Shown here piece after piece: positions 8,454-12,862 of a stretch of 12,862 bases of DNA (position 1 is its first letter; each line of letters opens with the position of its first letter). Where the stretch lies: assembly GCA_013365365.1 (NCBI GenBank), contig JABVXU010000986.1:1-12862 (forward strand), written 5' to 3'. This DNA is from Cruorifilaria tuberocauda. Lineage: Eukaryota; Nematoda; Chromadorea; Rhabditida; Onchocercidae. Both the position numbers and the translations under genes were made by a program. Under the pieces are notes generated by a model. The model worked only from the letters and a program-made list of their open reading frames with translations. It did not search any database and had not been told where the DNA came from.

Positions 8454-9140
8454 ATGCTTCGCTAATTCTTTTTAACGTCAGGTTTTTTGACAAGAACTGC
8501 TGAATAATCACAGATAAACTGCGCAACATGAGATAAACTCTTTTAATTAATTACTTCACTAGAAAATTTCGCATACTTTTTCCGATACTTTTCGCTTGCG
8601 CAACCAAAACATATGTATGTAAAGACAACCTAGAGGGTAGGTAGAAGGTAAGTGAGGTTCTGAAAAAATCATCCAGAATAGCCTAGAAGTTGATCAAAAC
8701 TCCCAAAAGACCAAAGGTTTCGGACATTTCGGATTGACCTAGAAGCTAATCAAACTATCGAAAGATCGAGAGAAACATGTTAGGGTTACCGTGAAACTAG
8801 TTAATCTCCCAGAAAACCAGAAGCACCCCGTCGAGAAATCAGTGAAACTTCCGAAAAACCACACAAAAATAGCCTAAAACCACTCAATCTCCGCTCGAAT
8901 CGACCGTACGCGACGAAACCATTCGCCCAACTGACAACTTCAGTAGCCTAAAATATTGAAGCGTCAACGTTTTCAGCAGCGTTAATTCGAATTTCGCGGC
9001 TTTCTCGAAAATTCTGCGGTTTACACGGTGGAACTTGGCGAAAATTCTTCTTTTTGGTTGTTTTTTCCGTATTGTTTATCGTTGATTGCTGAACTCATCC
9101 AAGAAACAACGAAATCCGGATATTTTCCGGATCATTGCGG
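8454..9140. other. Likely divergent promoter region with a degenerate repeat and possible plus-strand 5' exon
   Basis: This stretch is visibly richer in G, C and CpG than the rest, especially 8880-9030. From about 8676 to 8960 a degenerate unit recurs at 50-57 base steps (core like CCTAGAAG-T-ATCAAACT followed by AAAAGACC). At 9141 a strong donor context (GCGG/GTAAGA) follows a non-ATG, pyrimidine-rich segment, as in a 5' untranslated exon of a plus-strand gene. The minus-strand USP/OTU gene would start on the left side. Confidence 0.35.
9114..9132 (+). repeat. Short inverted repeat ATCCGGA-TATTT-TCCGGAT
   Basis: A perfect 7-base stem with a 5-base loop, ending 8 bases before the GTAAGA donor at 9141. 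A further partial copy, GATCCGGAAAAT, occurs near 9291. Stem-loop or paired factor-binding sites are both possible; no function can be assigned. Confidence 0.6.
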
Positions 9141-10438
9141 GTAAGAAAATTACTTTATGTGCTTTTTTAAATCTTTTTCATTTTTTATTTTAAAAAGATT
9201 TGATAACATTTGTGTCTTATGAAATTTGAATTGCTGACTGAATGAAAAACAGGATGATTTTCATTTTCATGTGTAACGTAAGTTTTAGTGATCCGGAAAA
9301 TAACGTTTAAAGAGATGAAAATGAGATAATAATTTTGGTACTTTTATTTATGTTAATGAAGCTGTGATTAATGGAAGAGCTGATTGAAGTGATGACTGAA
9401 AATGAACGCACGCAAGAATCCCAGCGTAAATATTTACAGTTTTTTTTGAGTCTTTAAGACAAGCAAAACAGTAGCAGCAGAAAGTGTCACTTTGATATGA
9501 CACGTGGTGTACGTCATTGTTTGTTTAGGAAAAATGCCTCAGCGTGGAAATTTGACAACAATTTGATATAACAAAGTTGCTGATTTATAATCTCATTTTG
9601 AGATTCATTGATGAATTTGGAAGAAATTATCGAAATGCAAAACTATTTGTGATAAACGATATTAATTCGGTTCAGCAAATGGATTGATTTAATCACGTGA
9701 TTTAATTAGATAAGCTGTTGATATGATCACAGAAACGATAGTCTTATCTGATCTGAAGGAAGCATAGAGCGCAAATGATAATCCGACTAAACGGAAATCC
9801 ATCCGATAGCAGTTGGTTAATCACACAATGAAGAAGTAATTCCGAAGATACATTATCATTTTACTCTCCCATAAAACAAATATTTATTGAAAAGTATGGA
9901 TAAAAATGGTTATTGATTGATTGAATAAATTTTTTATAACTTATCCTTGGAATTATTATCATACAAAGGAAAAAAAATTGATGATAAAGCAACTAATTTA
10001 ATTTATAGCTCGCAAATGGAAATCAATTAGAATGAATGATGAAAGTAATTTGAACAATGAAGTTACCGCTGAAAATCGAAGGTTATGAACTTGGATACTT
10101 TCTAACTCTATTAGTAAATGATGCAAAAGAAAGAACCGATGTAATTTTTTTTCCCATTTGAGATATTAAATCGTAGGTGAGTACATCTGGAAATGATAAA
10201 ATCGATCGATTCAAACAATTGAATAACTTGATATAAGACATTGATATCTCTCAGAGTAAAAAACTGCAACGTTGCACACAACGAACTGTCCCCCGTGCCA
10301 TTCGTATTTCACGCATGACAAAGGTTAACACTGAGCTCAGAGAGTATTGTTGGTTGATGTGATAGGAAAATTTCAATTTACCTTTATTTTTTGTGTTTTT
10401 TCCAATCAACTTATGACGTAAGCAACTGACTGATCTGA
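9141..10438. other. AT-rich stretch, no gene firmly supported
   Basis: No coding domain, RNA gene or strong repeat is seen on either strand. A possible plus-strand exon (10009-10081, ATG at 10032) has an acceptor-like ATTTATAG and a weak donor. GATA-type sites occur near 9710 and 9745. If the donor at 9141 is real, much of this would be a first intron. Confidence 0.4.
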
Positions 10439-10966
10439 TTATGTGATAATTATAGCATGATAACGATTGCACGATAATACTGATAACACCACATGAGTGA
10501 ATGCGTGATAACATATGCAATATCTGATATCATCAATTTCCATTTCAGTGGAATGCTTCCTCCATCTGTGCTGCAGTCTTCGAGTTTTTTTGGTTTGCAG
10601 TTTTTCGTTCTTTTTTCTTCCGTTCGGATAGTAAGTAAAATAAAACTCGTTTACTAATAGATAGATCATAAATTTCGAAATAATTATTCGTAGATAATTG
10701 ATTGAGTTGTTCTGTTCAATCATCCATTCTTTAATGGTTAACAAGTTTTTTTCCTCTAGATACAGCATATTTCCGTAATAAACTGAATCCATAATGTTTT
10801 TAAAGTTTTTATTTAATGAAATTCTAAAATGTGTCAGGCAGCAATTTTCTTTTTGAATTAAATGATAAAAAAGTGAAAATCGAATAGTTTTAAAATAATC
10901 CCTTACCACGTTGTTTCCTATACGTATATATTTTGATATAGCGAAATAAGAAGCAATATCTCTCAT
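10439..10966 (-). CDS. Unrecognised 175-codon open frame, doubtful gene
   Basis: A continuous frame starts with an ATG at 10966, directly preceded by a stop. The protein is rich in Ile, Asn, Tyr, Phe and Lys, as expected for translated AT-rich noncoding DNA, and shows no motif I know. A basic patch near the C-terminal third (GRKKNEKLQTKKTRRLQ) is its only distinctive part. A strong-looking donor (GTG/GTAAGG) lies in frame after residue 20. It could be a chance frame, a remnant of a mobile element, or part of a spliced gene. Confidence 0.15.
   Translation of the reverse strand: MRDIASYFAISKYIRIGNNVVRDYFKTIRFSLFYHLIQKENCCLTHFRISLNKNFKNIMDSVYYGNMLYLEEKNLLTIKEWMIEQNNSINYLRIIISKFMIYLLVNEFYFTYYPNGRKKNEKLQTKKTRRLQHRWRKHSTEMEIDDIRYCICYHAFTHVVLSVLSCNRYHAIIIT
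10445..10511 (+). promoter_or_regulatory. Cluster of five GATAA motifs
   Basis: GATAA starts at 10445, 10459, 10473, 10482 and 10507; the first three are exactly 14 bases apart. The copy at 10482 lies in ACTGATAA, which matches the extended site of nematode intestinal GATA factors (ELT-2 type, established in C. elegans). It may be an enhancer or the trace of a decayed 14-base repeat. Confidence 0.35.
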
Positions 10967-11476
10967 TTATTTTCATATATGAATAAAAAGCATTGTGTAA
11001 TATTATTTTATATTTGATTATTAGATTTTCCTTTCAAAACATCAGAACTGTTAGATTAATCGTATTGTAGAATTGACGTTTTAGAAACTGTTACGATTCA
11101 TAAGTTCATGATTCATACCGAATATAAATACAATTTCATTGTTAACAGCTAAATCAAATTGCAGAATTACAATTTTTATCCTTCGGTTAGCTTAATGATG
11201 CTTTCTTATTTCGTTTTTCGCTGATCGATAATCGGTAAGACTATACCTGTCACATAATTATTTAAGGAAGACGAAAAAAGTCATTGATTTACTAAGGTGA
11301 CAGAATATCCTCACTATTGATATTATACTTGACAAAGATTTTATAATCAACAAAAAATTTGATTTCCCCGATAATTTGCTCAATTTGATTCTTCGATGCA
11401 TCTTCATGATAAAGAATTTTCGTTGTACTATGAGACAAAGTCATTTCTATGATATCTTAAAATAGTGATAATTGAG
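10967..11476. other. AT-rich stretch, nothing recognised
   Basis: No open frame of note, no splice chain, no RNA gene and no repeat beyond simple AT-rich sequence could be seen on either strand. Confidence 0.5.
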
Positions 11477-11520
11477 CGGTTATTCTGTGATATCATGAGA
11501 TAATGACAACTGAACGGTTA
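11477..11520 (+). repeat. Dispersed single copy of the left-edge repeat
   Basis: The segment starts CGGTTATTCTGTGATATCAT, continues GAGATAATGACAACTGAA, and ends with the start of another unit, CGGTTA. It matches the longer unit at 29-70 and 99-136 almost base for base and in the same orientation. A plus-strand frame at 11503-11766 begins inside it and is probably not a gene. Confidence 0.85.
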
Positions 11521-12666
11521 GTTACAGATTATCAAAAAAATTATAGATTGAAATTTTCTCCTTTTTTTCTTTGTCCTTTGCTTCGTTACAAAATTTACAT
11601 TCAAGTGCTTTCTCATGCTTTTGCCTCTTTTTACCACCCGCTTCTCACCGAATTCCATTCTTCCTCCTCGTTTGTATCAATTCTGAGAGAAAAAGCAAAA
11701 AAAACCAGTGATGATGGTGATGTGAATTTGAATATTTATAAATGTTCATTTTCCCATTCCGATTGAAATCATCAGCGAGGGAAGATAAAAAAAAAAAAAA
11801 AAATTGATCGAAAAGCTTAAAAATTTGTGACTTAAGAGATTTTACTGTTCATTAAATTGATCAAAATTTCGTTTTATTGTTTGATAAACTTTGATAAATT
11901 TATATCATCCTCTCTCCCTCTCTCTTCGAATATTTAATTTATATTTTCAAAAAAATAAGATTGGATAAATTTATTTGACATAAAAGACAATTATAATTTT
12001 TCGTGTGGTTAAATTTTAGTTTGAATTATCCATTTACTTATATCGATTAATTACAATTCTTATTCATCTATGTATTAATTTCAGATTTTCTTATCTATCA
12101 GTTTATCATCTCATTTATCATTTTGCGTAACATTCTAAAAATTATTTCCTCAAATCATCTCGGTGCATTTTAATTTTTTTTCACAGTGTTTGTATGAAGC
12201 ATGACAATTTAAAGATCTCAAACCGTTCAGATTAATTAAACTTAATTATATTTAATTCATTATATCAGTATTTTTGTAATATACTGTTATTTTAATTTAT
12301 TTCCAACAATTTCATTAATAAAACATATTTTCAGGTACGATCAATATATCATTTGGTATTGATCAAAGTTTGCTATCGCATCATCCTTCATTACTCAGCC
12401 AGTTACAATTAATTGCATTAATTGTGAACTCAACTGATCATATTAATTGATTACGAAAAATTGACGGTAATTAGTTTCTAATTAAATACAAAATATCAGT
12501 TAAAGTAATTTTCACGCAAATTTTTGAACTGTTTTATTTTACAATTGAATTACTGCGATTTATGAAAGTAAATTTAACTAATATTTATTTAGTTTTGAAA
12601 TATTCATTTTTTTTTATTCCATACAAAATTACATCAAAATATCTGTGAATGAATTTTCGACCAAAT
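11521..12666. other. AT-rich stretch with simple-sequence runs
   Basis: It contains a run of 17 A (11787-11803) and a CT-rich run near 11910-11930. A plus-strand frame to 11766 ends in a hydrophilic KAKKTSDDGD segment but has no splice or domain support. No RNA gene or mobile element is recognised. Confidence 0.5.
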
Positions 12667-12862
12667 TTAATTTGTGCTGGATTTTATGTCCATTTCTAGA
12701 AAAATACGCGTATTCTTTTTAGTTTCCTCACGAATACCGGAGGCAATAGCACGTGTTCTTTTAGTTTCCTCACGAATCTCGGAAGCAATAGCACGTTTTC
12801 TTTTATTTTCCTCACGAATGTCGGAATCAATGGCACGTTTTCTTTTTATTTTCCTCACGAAT
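12667..12862 (-). CDS. Possible C-terminal end of a repeat protein, running off the right edge
   Basis: On the minus strand a frame is open from the window edge to a stop at 12667, with no ATG inside. It reads a 14-residue charged unit, IREE-[NT]-KR-[KT]-RAIAS-[EG], in about three copies, then a non-repeat tail ending MDIKSSTN. The unit is strongly helical and Arg/Lys/Glu-rich, suggesting a coiled or single alpha-helix. The edge-most copy is out of frame with the rest through one extra A, so the array may be broken or noncoding. The protein is not recognised. Confidence 0.3.
   Translation of the reverse strand, partial: FVRKIKRKRAIDSDIREENKRKRAIASEIREETKRTRAIASGIREETKKNTRIFLEMDIKSSTN
12723..12862 (-). 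repeat. 42-base tandem repeat, four copies, cut by the window edge
   Basis: The plus-strand anchor TTTCCTCACGAAT occurs at 12723, 12765, 12807 and 12850. The first two steps are 42 bases and the last is 43 because of an additional base in a homopolymer (AAAAA instead of AAAA on the minus strand, near 12842-12847). Copies differ by scattered substitutions. The array continues beyond the window. Confidence 0.9.

Noticed and set aside
11503..11766. Plus-strand frame of 87 codons
   Set aside because: Its start is inside the dispersed repeat copy and the translation is dominated by low-complexity Phe/Ser/Leu sequence.

Overview
The window looks like nuclear DNA of a nematode, possibly a filarial or other spirurid worm. 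The DNA is AT-rich. The main gene is cut by 26 short GT-AG introns (65-340 bases) with TTTCAG- or TTTTAG-type acceptors. Its domain combination, a USP deubiquitinase carrying an OTU domain, is one I recall from nematodes (the C. elegans 'duo' gene class). The species is inferred and cannot be fixed from sequence alone.

Core (about 1110-8453, minus strand): one large multi-exon gene fills the left two thirds. I could join 27 exons in a single unbroken frame from an ATG at 7933 to a TAG at 1110, giving about 1043 residues. In order they encode a PH-like N-terminus, a Ser/Asn-rich linker, the Cys-box half of a USP37-type ubiquitin-specific protease, a long basic linker, an OTU-like domain, and the His-box half of the same USP domain. 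So an OTU fold sits inside a USP catalytic domain. The USP triad is present (Cys189, His988, Asp1006). The OTU keeps its Cys (817) but has a changed Cys motif and seems to lack the catalytic His, so it may bind ubiquitin or act as scaffold rather than cut. An extra 5' coding exon at 8403-8453 is plausible. An AATAAA lies just past the stop.

Right third (8454-12666): no gene I can firmly support. It holds a CpG-richer stretch with a degenerate repeat and a possible 5' exon of a divergent plus-strand gene (to 9140), then AT-rich DNA with a cluster of GATA motifs near 10445-10511 and an unrecognised 175-codon minus-strand frame (10439-10966).

Repeats: a 28/42-base tandem repeat lies at the left edge (1-143), and a single dispersed copy lies about 11.4 kb away (11477-11520). 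A 7-base tandem repeat is at 8307-8348. At the right edge a 42-base tandem array reads on the minus strand as a charged 14-residue repeat and runs off the window.
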